Part shown: in pieces, positions 1 through 6,755 of the stretch
Numbering within the stretch: the stretch's first letter is position 1
Layout of the letters: every line of letters begins with the position of its first letter
Assembly (NCBI GenBank): GCA_964521255.1
Contig: CAZFRM010000037.1
Coordinates: 1 to 32,667 of the forward strand
Direction of reading: 5' to 3'
DNA from: ZC4RG29 sp964521255
GTDB taxonomy: Bacteria > Bacteroidota > Bacteroidia > Cytophagales > Cyclobacteriaceae
Length of the DNA: 32,667 nt
Translations under genes and position numbers: made by a program
Notes under the pieces: generated by a model
What the model was told of the DNA's origin: nothing
Databases searched by the model: none
The model's input: the letters and a program-made list of their open reading frames with translations, nothing else

Positions 1-212
1 ATAGCCGGAAAATCATTGTGCCTGATTTGGTAAATATGACGATCGTTGCTTACAATGAAATCGGATTGGCTTGCGATAAAGCAATCGACAAATTTATTGT
101 CGTCCATATCGCTATCAATTAACTGCCAGAAATATGAAGGATTATTCAAACGGACATTGGGGAGCATTAGCAGGTAGTCCAGCGTTGCATCGGTTTGCCG
201 GAACTTACTCAT
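1..212 (-). pseudogene. Truncated PIN-family toxin, C-terminal part only (runs off window edge)
   Basis: Reading the minus strand from an ATG at 212, which overlaps the end of the antitoxin-like gene, gives about 70 residues to the window edge. They contain the C-terminal hallmark of COG1569-type PIN toxins: DSDMDDNKFVDCFIASQSDF followed by IVSNDRH. Known PIN nucleases of this type start with a DTN motif and have a conserved acidic residue near residue 40, and chelate metal with these plus the later aspartates. Both early motifs are absent, and there is no room for them because the neighbouring gene ends at this point. About 70 N-terminal codons therefore seem to be deleted, leaving an inactive remnant. 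The 3' end is outside the window. The family call is fairly firm; loss of activity is inferred. Confidence 0.6.
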
Positions 213-402
213 TGAGCCAGCTACCGAGATCGGCTTCAGTAATTTTGCGTTCGGCTATAGCCTGGTCAACTTTATTGGTCAGCTTGTCTGAAAAATATTC
301 GGCCAGTAATTTCCTGATAGCCAAAATATCTTTTTCATCCGGCTGGAAAGAATATACATTCAACAATTCGAGTTGCAGGGAGCTTAGTTTTTGGCTGTCC
401 AT
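205..402 (-). CDS. Antitoxin-like small protein partnered with PIN toxin remnant
   Basis: This encodes a 65-residue, charged, mostly helical protein (MDSQKLSSLQLELLNVYSF to ADLGSWLNE). Small proteins of this kind commonly sit directly upstream of PIN-family toxins in Bacteroidota, and here the stop codon overlaps the ATG of a PIN remnant. The longer reading frame extends to 465, but the ATG at 402 is preferred because the upstream extension has no resemblance to the family and overlaps the divergent permease gene. No DNA-binding motif is obvious, so the antitoxin role rests on gene context and family resemblance. The start lies only about 30 bases from the divergent permease start, so promoters must overlap the coding starts. 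Confidence 0.6.
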   Translation of the reverse strand: MDSQKLSSLQLELLNVYSFQPDEKDILAIRKLLAEYFSDKLTNKVDQAIAERKITEADLGSWLNE

Positions 403-432
403 AACTAATGTGCTTTGTACAAAAATAATAAA

Positions 433-3078
433 ATGAAACCCATCCCCCCTAACAGACCCCTCCAATTCCTCCGCTGGTTCTGCCGCGAAGATTATCTCGA
501 TGAGATTGAAGGAGACTTAACGGAGGTTTTCGAAAAAGAATATGAAAGCGCACCGCGCAAAGCAAAATGGAAATTAGCCTGGAGTGTGATCAGATATTTC
601 AGACCGGAGTTTATGAAGTCGTTTAAGAATTTTTATCAACCTAACGCATACGGTATGTACAAAAGTTATTTCACCATTGCCTGGAGAACCTTCCTGCGGA
701 GCAAAGGTTATTCGCTCATCAACATATCAGGACTTGCTATTGGCTTGTCCGCCTGCCTGCTCATTGCGCTTTATGTGAACCACGAGTTGAGTTATGATCG
801 ATTCCACGAAAAGGCAAACCGGATTTACCGCGCTGACATAGAGATCAAATTTGGCGACAATCATCTCGACCTGGCTTTAGCAAATGCCCTTTTCGGTGAA
901 ACAGCTAAGACAGACTTTCCACAAATCGAGCAGACAACACGCCTACAATGGTATGGCGGCTTCCTGGTTAAAAAAGGCGATGCCAACATCCGCGAGAACA
1001 ATGTAGCCTGGGCTGATTCTACCTTGTTTGATGTATTTACTTTACCCATGATACACGGTAATCCAAAGACTGCTTTGACAGAGCCCAATTCAATTGTTAT
1101 TACGGAATCGGTAGCAAAAAAGTATTTTGATAATACCGATGTAGTGGGGCAGACGTTAACGATCAACAACACGGAGAACAGAAAGATAACCGGAGTTATC
1201 AAAGACATTCCCTCGAACTCCCATTTCCGGTTTACAAGTTTTGTTCCGATGATTGAAAACGAATATGCAAATGACGTCACCTGGGCGGGCAGTCAAAACT
1301 GGCCTACCTATATACTGCTAAAGCCCGGTGCAGATGCAGAAGCGCTTGTTCCTGAACTCAATAAAATGTACGATCGCCACTTAGGCCCAGAGTTAAAAAG
1401 CATCATTAATAAAACACTGGACGAATTCAATAGCCAGGGAGATTACTTTAAAGCAAGCCTGACCAAACTCACCGACATTCACCTTCGCTCCAACAAAATC
1501 GGCGAACTATATGGTGGTGGGAATTTGCAATACATCTACATATTTTCCGTGATAGCTCTCTTCATCCTCATTATCGCTATCATCAATTTTATGAACCTGG
1601 CCACAGCACGTTCTGCCAACCGGGCCCGCGAAGTGGGCGTGCGAAAAGTAATGGGTTCGCTGAGGGGAAGCCTCATTCAACAGTTTATCACCGAATCGTT
1701 TCTCACCTGCCTTATCGCTATGTTGTTGTCCATCGCGATTACTTTTTCAAGTCTTCCGCTTTTCAATGAGCTGACGGGGAAGGTTTTTGACTTTAGCATT
1801 TTACTGTCAACACCGGTGATTATTCTGTTGGTAAGTCTTACAATAGGTGTTGGCCTGCTGGCTGGCAGTTATCCTGCATTTTATTTATCGGCTTTTCAGC
1901 CTGTATCGGTTTTGAAAGGAAGTAAAACAGGTCATTTTAAAAAATCTTTCTTCCGCAATGCATTGGTGGTGTTCCAGTTTTCAGCTTCGGTGTTGCTCAT
2001 CGCGGGAACGCTGATTGTATTTATGCAGATGCAATACATCCGTGAGAAAGACCTTGGGTATAACCGCGAACAAATCCTGGTTCTCAGCAATATCGATCAG
2101 CTTGGTCAGCGGATCGAACCAATCAAAAACAGCCTGTCACAAATCAGCGGTGTGGAGAATCTGACCGTAACAGGATATCTCCCTGTAAATTATTACCGCA
2201 GTAACACTTCGTTCTTCCCAACGCCATCACTGGATATAAAGGGTAGCATCAGTATGCAACGGTGGACCATCGATGAAAATTATATTGCTACTATGGGGAT
2301 GAAGTTGATGGAGGGACGCAATTTCCTGAAAGGAAAGACCGATAGCACATCCGTCATACTGAACGAATCGGCGGCAAAATTTCTCGGCCATGAGGACATC
2401 CTGGAAAGAAAGCTCTACCGGTTAACAGACGAAGAAACGATGACCATAACGGAGTACCGCATCGTAGGAATTGTGAAAGATTTTAACTTCAGTTCGTTGC
2501 GGGAGCAGGTGAAGCCGTTGGCGTTTTTGTATGGTTCCGATCAGGGTGGACTGACATTAAAGATCAACACTGCCGACATTCCTGCATTGCTTTCCACTAT
2601 CGAAACTGAATGGAAATTGCTGGCATCCGATCTGCCTTTCGAATACAGTTTTATGGATGCGGACTTCGATAATTTATACAAAGGAGAACGGCAAACCGGA
2701 AAGCTGGTTACCATTTTTGCTTCGCTGTCCATTTTCATTTCATGCCTGGGCTTGTTTGGGTTGGCCACGTATATTGCTGAGCAGCGAACAAAAGAGGTTG
2801 GCATCCGAAAAGTATTGGGTGCTTCCGTAGCCGGGATTACTACTTTGCTATCAAAAGACTTTGTCAAGCTGGTATTGCTTGCTGTTGTCATTGCCACACC
2901 ACTTGCCTACTATTTTACTTACCAATGGCTGCAAGGCTTTGCGTACCGGATTGAACTATCGTGGTGGGTATTTTTCCTGTCGGGTGTGATTGCCCTAACT
3001 ATAGCCCTGGTCACGGTTAGCTTTCAGGCGATTAAAGCTGCGATGATGAATCCGGTGAACAGTTTGAGAAGTGAATGA
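433..3078 (+). CDS. FtsX/MacB-type ABC transporter permease with N-terminal prefix domain
   Basis: An 881-residue inner-membrane protein. Residues ~8-70 form the prefix helix domain of Bacteroidetes permeases (FLRWFCREDYLDEIEGDLTE). The first membrane helix follows GMYKSYFTIAWRTF (LINISGLAIGLSACLLIALY), and a periplasmic MacB-like domain lies at ~120-370. Three helices follow around INFMNLATARSANRAREVGV, then a second periplasmic domain and a C-terminal FtsX module containing EQRTKEVGIRKVLGASV. This duplicated eight-helix architecture is typical of the family, which couples cytoplasmic ATP hydrolysis to periplasmic or envelope work such as efflux or lipoprotein handling. No ATPase subunit is adjacent, so the substrate is unknown. 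The ATG at 433 is chosen over 415 because MKPIPPNRPLQFL matches the usual family start. A paralogue lies at 29788-32301. Confidence 0.9.
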   Translation: MKPIPPNRPLQFLRWFCREDYLDEIEGDLTEVFEKEYESAPRKAKWKLAWSVIRYFRPEFMKSFKNFYQPNAYGMYKSYFTIAWRTFLRSKGYSLINISGLAIGLSACLLIALYVNHELSYDRFHEKANRIYRADIEIKFGDNHLDLALANALFGETAKTDFPQIEQTTRLQWYGGFLVKKGDANIRENNVAWADSTLFDVFTLPMIHGNPKTALTEPNSIVITESVAKKYFDNTDVVGQTLTINNTENRKITGVIKDIPSNSHFRFTSFVPMIENEYANDVTWAGSQNWPTYILLKPGADAEALVPELNKMYDRHLGPELKSIINKTLDEFNSQGDYFKASLTKLTDIHLRSNKIGELYGGGNLQYIYIFSVIALFILIIAIINFMNLATARSANRAREVGVRKVMGSLRGSLIQQFITESFLTCLIAMLLSIAITFSSLPLFNELTGKVFDFSILLSTPVIILLVSLTIGVGLLAGSYPAFYLSAFQPVSVLKGSKTGHFKKSFFRNALVVFQFSASVLLIAGTLIVFMQMQYIREKDLGYNREQILVLSNIDQLGQRIEPIKNSLSQISGVENLTVTGYLPVNYYRSNTSFFPTPSLDIKGSISMQRWTIDENYIATMGMKLMEGRNFLKGKTDSTSVILNESAAKFLGHEDILERKLYRLTDEETMTITEYRIVGIVKDFNFSSLREQVKPLAFLYGSDQGGLTLKINTADIPALLSTIETEWKLLASDLPFEYSFMDADFDNLYKGERQTGKLVTIFASLSIFISCLGLFGLATYIAEQRTKEVGIRKVLGASVAGITTLLSKDFVKLVLLAVVIATPLAYYFTYQWLQGFAYRIELSWWVFFLSGVIALTIALVTVSFQAIKAAMMNPVNSLRSE

Positions 3079-3218
3079 AGCAGTAGGCAATTGGCAGTAG
3101 GCAAAAAGATACACCACACATCAGGAAGAAAACATTCAGTGAAGAGTACATAGATTTTCTTCAAAAATTCGAAATAGAACATGATGAAAAATATTTGTTT
3201 GAATGGATAGAGTGACCA

Positions 3219-3389
3219 TTATATCACCCCTTCGGGGTTAGGAAATTCTCATTATGCATGATTTTCTATAATCATATCATCCCTTCGGGATTTGAAGAAT
3301 GTAATGAGAATGAAAACAACCCCGAAGGGGTGGCAGGATTATAGAAAACGAAATAATAATATAAACACAACCCCGAAGGGGTGATATAA
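3219..3389. repeat. REP-like palindrome array, four copies in inverted pairs
   Basis: Four copies of an imperfect CCCCTTCGGGG palindrome occur at 3226-3239, 3279-3291, 3318-3331 and 3369-3382. The first and last extend into a 21-base exact inverted repeat (3219-3239 versus 3369-3389). The two inner copies carry a matching tail, TTTTCTATAATC at 3262-3273 and GATTATAGAAAA at 3337-3348. A third pair, ATTCTCATTA (3245-3254) with TAATGAGAAT (3302-3311), interleaves with the tail pair. Very similar units recur at 32559-32622. This is a dispersed REP/BIME-like family. It also fills most of the 420-base gap between the permease and the AraC fragment; nothing else was recognised there. Confidence 0.8.
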
Positions 3390-3498
3390 AAAACTGGAGA
3401 AGAGGATTCGTTTTGAAACCACTATCGTACTTAATTCAGGTGACCCGGTTACGCATAGCGGTGAATTTTTTGGAGATACCATCCTTCTGGCCAGAAGA

Positions 3499-3939
3499 AT
3501 GTCACACTTAGGAAAGGGCGGTGAAATCATCCTTTCCTCTTATATCAGGGAACATTTGCTACCCGCTAAAAAGGCAGGGAATAATTATATAGCAACCAGT
3601 ATTGATGATGAGCGTTTTATAAATCGTATCATGGATGTGTTGGAAAACGGAATACACGATGAGAATTTTACTGTGATTGAACTAAGTGAGCGTGTCGGTA
3701 TTAGTCGACCACAGCTCTACAGGCGAATTCATGCACTCTATGGAAAATCTCCCAATCAATTAATTAATGAATTGAGACTGAAAGAAGCCACAAGGCTTTT
3801 AAACAAAAAATTCGGGAATGTTTCTGAGATCGCCTTCCAGGTTGGTTATAACAACCCTTCATATTTTGCAAAATGCTTTAAGAACAGATTTGGAATTCTT
3901 CCATCCAGGTATAGTGGGATAGGAACCTCCGCTTCATAA
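3499..3939 (+). CDS. AraC-type HTH protein, 5'-truncated remnant of a cyclase-homology/AraC fusion
   Basis: Residues ~55-140 hold a clear AraC double helix-turn-helix (VIELSERVGISRPQLYRRIH; VSEIAFQVGYNNPSYFAKCF). The reading frame is open upstream of the ATG back to a stop at 3382-3384, which lies inside a REP palindrome. The upstream codons read RIRFETTIVLNSGDPVTHSG then EFFGDTILLARRMS. That resembles the C-terminal part of a nucleotide-cyclase homology domain (G-D-V-x-FGDTVNxAARL) with the catalytic residues altered or absent. Bacteroidota encode long proteins of DUF4242, cyclase-homology and AraC domains, and this gene looks like the last third of one, cut at the REP array. A shortened AraC protein could still be made from 3499, but it is probably a pseudogene. 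The HTH call is firm; the parent architecture is inferred. Confidence 0.7.
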   Translation: MSHLGKGGEIILSSYIREHLLPAKKAGNNYIATSIDDERFINRIMDVLENGIHDENFTVIELSERVGISRPQLYRRIHALYGKSPNQLINELRLKEATRLLNKKFGNVSEIAFQVGYNNPSYFAKCFKNRFGILPSRYSGIGTSAS

Positions 3940-4167
3940 AGCTAAATTTATCGGAATACATTTATTTAATAACTGTCATGTCAGTTACAGTTTGAATTAA
4001 TTTCAAACTACGCACTTGCTAATCAATGCATTTCGCCGTGATCAGTTTTTCTTATTCTTTGAGAGTCTGGTGGTAGATTACCCAAAGCATTCTCTTCAAT
4101 TTTGGAATACAGAACGACACTGTACAATGTGTATCAAAATTCTTCAAAATATTAAATCAAAATACTT

Positions 4168-4530
4168 ATGAAAAAAACGAGTATACTTCTCCTTATTTTA
4201 ATTGGAGCTTTTGTAATGATAAGTTGCCACAACTCAGGCAATGAAATCAAGGCTGGCCACCCCCGGTTTGTAATTGAACGTGAGATTCCCGGAGCCGGCG
4301 ACTTAACACCTCTTGAATTGAAAAATGCATCGAAAAAATCCTGCGAGGTTTTAAATGATCTTGGACCTGAAATACATTGGGTTCATAGCTATGTTACGGC
4401 TGACAAAATTTATTGCATCTACTCAGCCCCCAGCAAAGATCTGATCATTGAACATGCCCGGCGTGTTGGTGTTCCGGCTAACCTGATCAGCGAAGTAAAA
4501 TCAATCGTAAGTCCTTCGACTGCCCATTAG
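4168..4530 (+). CDS. DUF4242 (nickel-binding-like) lipoprotein
   Basis: A 120-residue protein with a lipoprotein signal (hydrophobic stretch ending VMISC, Cys20). The mature part, from FVIEREIPGAGDLTPLELKN to YCIYSAPSKDLIIEHARRVG, matches the DUF4242 ferredoxin-like fold, whose best-known member is a small nickel-binding protein. The two conserved segments, R-x-I-P-G and S-x-D-x-I-x-E-H-A, are visible. It would be anchored at the periplasmic face of a membrane. The neighbouring AraC remnant belongs to a protein type that often carries a DUF4242 domain, so the two may once have formed one functional unit. About 230 bases upstream hold no gene. Confidence 0.75.
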   Translation: MKKTSILLLILIGAFVMISCHNSGNEIKAGHPRFVIEREIPGAGDLTPLELKNASKKSCEVLNDLGPEIHWVHSYVTADKIYCIYSAPSKDLIIEHARRVGVPANLISEVKSIVSPSTAH

Positions 4531-4532
4531 CT

Positions 4533-4670
4533 TTATGTCTCAGCATTATTAATGTTACGATAATTTCTTACTTGTGAATATTCATCCGCCGGAAAGAGCT
4601 TTGAAATTTCTTCGCTGGTTATGAAAGCTGATATCACAATGAATGCACTAAGTGTGATTATTTGTGACAT
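4533..4670 (-). CDS. Possible small hydrophobic-N-terminus protein (45 aa)
   Basis: An ATG at 4670 opens a 45-codon frame starting MSQIITLSAFIVISAFITSE and ending NNAET, with the stop at 4533-4535. It begins 11 bases after the stop of the beta-barrel gene on the same strand, as expected for an operon partner. The N-terminus is hydrophobic enough for a membrane segment or weak signal peptide. No family is recognised. It may be a chance frame, so confidence is low. Confidence 0.25.
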   Translation of the reverse strand: MSQIITLSAFIVISAFITSEEISKLFPADEYSQVRNYRNINNAET

Positions 4671-4681
4671 TACACGCCTTC

Positions 4682-5281
4682 TCAGTCATGCACCAATATC
4701 CATGTAACGGCCACACCTACAGACACGTAGTTGAGGTCAACATATTCTTGCATTGTACCGAAGCTAAGTTCACGGTTTAAAGCATGATACCGTACTCCCG
4801 GAACAATGTACCAGCGATCGTTCAACGGAATGGCAAGGCAGGCTTCTGCCTCCCACCCCAGTCCATGACCTGTGTCATCAATGATATCGCCGTCTTTGTT
4901 TTCTGTCTCAATGTGATTCATCACGCCACCCGCGCTCAACTGGACGGTTAGCTTCGATTCCCGGGAAAGTGGCTGCGTAAGCCGGAGTCCAAATCGATAT
5001 CCTGTTTCTTCAAAGTGGGCTGTCTCTCCGTCGGACTCTATGGGATGGAAAATGTTCCATCCCCACCCCGCATAGACACCCAAAATGGAGGTTGGATGAT
5101 AGGTAATGGTAGCCTCAAACCCACTGCCTTTCTTCAGCTCAGACCCACCCAACTCTTTCACCGGAAAATTAACGGATGGTCTGAAGCCTACGTTCAGCTT
5201 TCCCTGTGCCGCCGCTGGTGTTATCAATAAAAATACCAGGAGAGTGGCAACCACATAACTCCATATTCTTTTCTTTTTCAT
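4682..5281 (-). CDS. Outer-membrane beta-barrel protein, small porin-like fold
   Basis: A 199-residue protein with a signal peptide (MKKKRIWSYVVATLLVFLLI, cut after PAAAQ) and a mature part of alternating hydrophobic strands, such as GFEATITYHPTSILGVYAGW and GYRFGLRLTQPL. The last strand ends VSVGVAVTWILVHD, an aromatic-rich C-terminus typical of eight-stranded outer-membrane barrels in Bacteroidota. No ligand can be inferred. The ATG at 5281 is taken instead of 5287, since MVM offers two starts and the second puts the Lys cluster at the very N-terminus. A short GACC/GGTC inverted repeat lies immediately upstream. Confidence 0.75.
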   Translation of the reverse strand: MKKKRIWSYVVATLLVFLLITPAAAQGKLNVGFRPSVNFPVKELGGSELKKGSGFEATITYHPTSILGVYAGWGWNIFHPIESDGETAHFEETGYRFGLRLTQPLSRESKLTVQLSAGGVMNHIETENKDGDIIDDTGHGLGWEAEACLAIPLNDRWYIVPGVRYHALNRELSFGTMQEYVDLNYVSVGVAVTWILVHD

Positions 5282-5289
5282 AACCATTC

Positions 5290-5301
5290 GACCGTCTGGT
5301 C
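5290..5301. promoter_or_regulatory. Possible TetR-type operator upstream of beta-barrel gene
   Basis: GACC-GTCT-GGTC is a 4-4-4 inverted repeat only nine bases above the beta-barrel start at 5281. TetR-family regulators often use ACC/GGT-armed palindromes of this size. No TetR gene is in the window and the arms are short, so this is only suggestive. Confidence 0.2.
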
Positions 5302-5498
5302 ATTTGAATCGTTCATGAAATGAAAGTACATTCATTGATAGAATCAGGCAATGCGTTTGATCAGGCAGGCTTATGATCATTATCAGGGAAGAAATATCCC
5401 CATCGGCAGGAGACAAGTGTGAGCATGTAAATGAATGTGAGTGTTGATGTCAACTTACATTTTAAGCAGAAGGTTTCGTGACGTGACGAATTTTTTTC

Positions 5499-6125
5499 TT
5501 AAAATCTATATTGCCCAACAACAGAGAATAATTCATTCCTGGAGGCTTCATCATCTGTGAATCCCTCAATGGACAACAAGTAGTCATCAATGATGGTATC
5601 GAAGGAAATATTCTCGGTGGAGGTATTGTTATTGAAAGACTTCTTTTGACTGATAACCAAAAATTCCATGTTATTAATTTTTTGGTTTTCTGCCGTGTAT
5701 CCGTATTCATTGATTGTCTTAATTAAATCCTTATCGACTTTTGACTGATAATTTTCTATTTCAGCCAAACGCAGGGTATTAGATAATTCTTTAAAAGCTT
5801 CATCACCATATTTTGCCTCTGTTATGTACGTGAGAAGTCTTTCGTTTTCATTAGATTTCTTTATGGCCATGAGAAGCTTATACTTCACAACCAGAGTGTC
5901 ATTGACGCGCAGGTTTTTATAGGGTAAATAACCAAATTTAAAAAGTTCAAGGTTATCCATTTCCTCCCAGCCATCCGGAATTTTGAGTGACACATTAACT
6001 GTCGGGCACTTAAATTGACCTTCCTTCAAATCACCTTCAGGGAAATATTCATTCTCCGTTTTTACATAACGTTTTACGTCAAAGATTCTCCATCTATTCG
6101 TCTTATGAAACTGAAGGGTATACAA
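5499..6125 (-). CDS. C-terminal part of a frameshifted secreted NTF2-like protein, with unknown C-terminal domain
   Basis: This frame has no ATG at its beginning: the first codon of the open stretch is TTG, and LYTLQFHKTNRWRIFDVKRY reads as the closing strands of the NTF2-like domain encoded in the frame just upstream (6074-6523). One missing base near 6123-6130 would join the two into a single protein of about 340 residues spanning 5499-6523. The remaining ~180 residues (EYFPEGDLKEGQFKCPTVNV to LFSVVGQYRF) are hydrophilic, mostly helical and not recognised. They may be a separate periplasmic domain. Whether this is a true mutation or a sequence error cannot be decided here. Confidence 0.55.
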   Translation of the reverse strand: MYTLQFHKTNRWRIFDVKRYVKTENEYFPEGDLKEGQFKCPTVNVSLKIPDGWEEMDNLELFKFGYLPYKNLRVNDTLVVKYKLLMAIKKSNENERLLTYITEAKYGDEAFKELSNTLRLAEIENYQSKVDKDLIKTINEYGYTAENQKINNMEFLVISQKKSFNNNTSTENISFDTIIDDYLLSIEGFTDDEASRNELFSVVGQYRF

Positions 6126-6523
6126 TCCATAATTCTCTTTCCTTCATTGATAAAGCAGGTGTATTCAACTGACACCACTGCATAACGACCGTAGATTCGC
6201 ACAGAAAAATTCTCAAATTCATTTCGGCATGCACCTGTCGGACTATCTTTTTGTCCTACAGAACCGATAAATCCCTTAGAGGTTGAACCACTACTTCCCT
6301 GTAATCTTTGATCATTACCACTTGTCGTCCAGAAAAACATTTGCCCCGAAGAACTGGCCATTGTTATCTCTTTAAGAGATAAGGTATCCCGTTCCCTCAT
6401 TGACTTGAAAAACAACTCAAATACTTTTAAAACCTCATCCTGTTCGGATTTAGCGTTGTTCTGTGCGAGGGCAGAATAGCTTATCGCAAACAAAAGCCAT
6501 AATAAATGATTCCTGGTCATCAC
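6074..6523 (-). CDS. N-terminal part of secreted NTF2/SnoaL-like protein (frameshifted)
   Basis: It begins with a signal peptide (MTRNHLLWLLFAISYSALAQ) followed by EQDEVLKVFELFFKSMRERD, the opening helix of an NTF2/DUF4440-like cone fold. Strands up to YAVVSVEYTCFINEGKRIMD follow. After that point the frame reads IPFSFIRRIDGESLT and stops, while the overlapping frame continues the expected domain ending (LYTLQFHK...WRIFDV). The last ~17 residues here are therefore out-of-frame sequence. Two ATGs (6523 and 6520) are adjacent. NTF2-like domains can be enzymes or binding modules; no catalytic residues are evident. The protein would be periplasmic or secreted. Confidence 0.6.
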   Translation of the reverse strand: MMTRNHLLWLLFAISYSALAQNNAKSEQDEVLKVFELFFKSMRERDTLSLKEITMASSSGQMFFWTTSGNDQRLQGSSGSTSKGFIGSVGQKDSPTGACRNEFENFSVRIYGRYAVVSVEYTCFINEGKRIMDCIPFSFIRRIDGESLT

Positions 6524-6695
6524 GATGGAATTAATTGTAATTCAAATGCAAACTAATCAGTAGTACTCAGATGAGAAATTACAATTTTTGACAACCAAAA
6601 CCAAGACTTGCATCACAATGAATCTCCCCATACACCTCACAAGTTTACAACTCCGCAGTTCACGCGTGATTCGTAAATGCAGGTGATGACAAAAA

Positions 6696-6728
6696 CAAAA
6701 GCCATCCTTGTAAAAAGATGGCTTTTGT
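6696..6728 (-). terminator. Intrinsic terminator after the susCD-like genes
   Basis: CAAAAGCCATC (6696-6706) pairs perfectly with GATGGCTTTTG (6718-6728) around an 11-base loop. Read on the minus strand, the hairpin is followed by a T-rich tract (TTTTGTTTTTG). It sits about 28 bases after the SusD stop and marks the end of the pectin locus transcript. Confidence 0.8.
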
Positions 6729-6755
6729 TATCAATTAGCAATTAAACGGCTCTTG

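Noticed and set aside
861..1280. Long minus-strand frame inside the first permease
   Set aside because: Shadow of the FtsX coding sequence; the plus frame has clear family motifs throughout.
3219..3389. CRISPR array
   Set aside because: Units are palindromic, in mixed orientation, unevenly spaced and without cas genes nearby.
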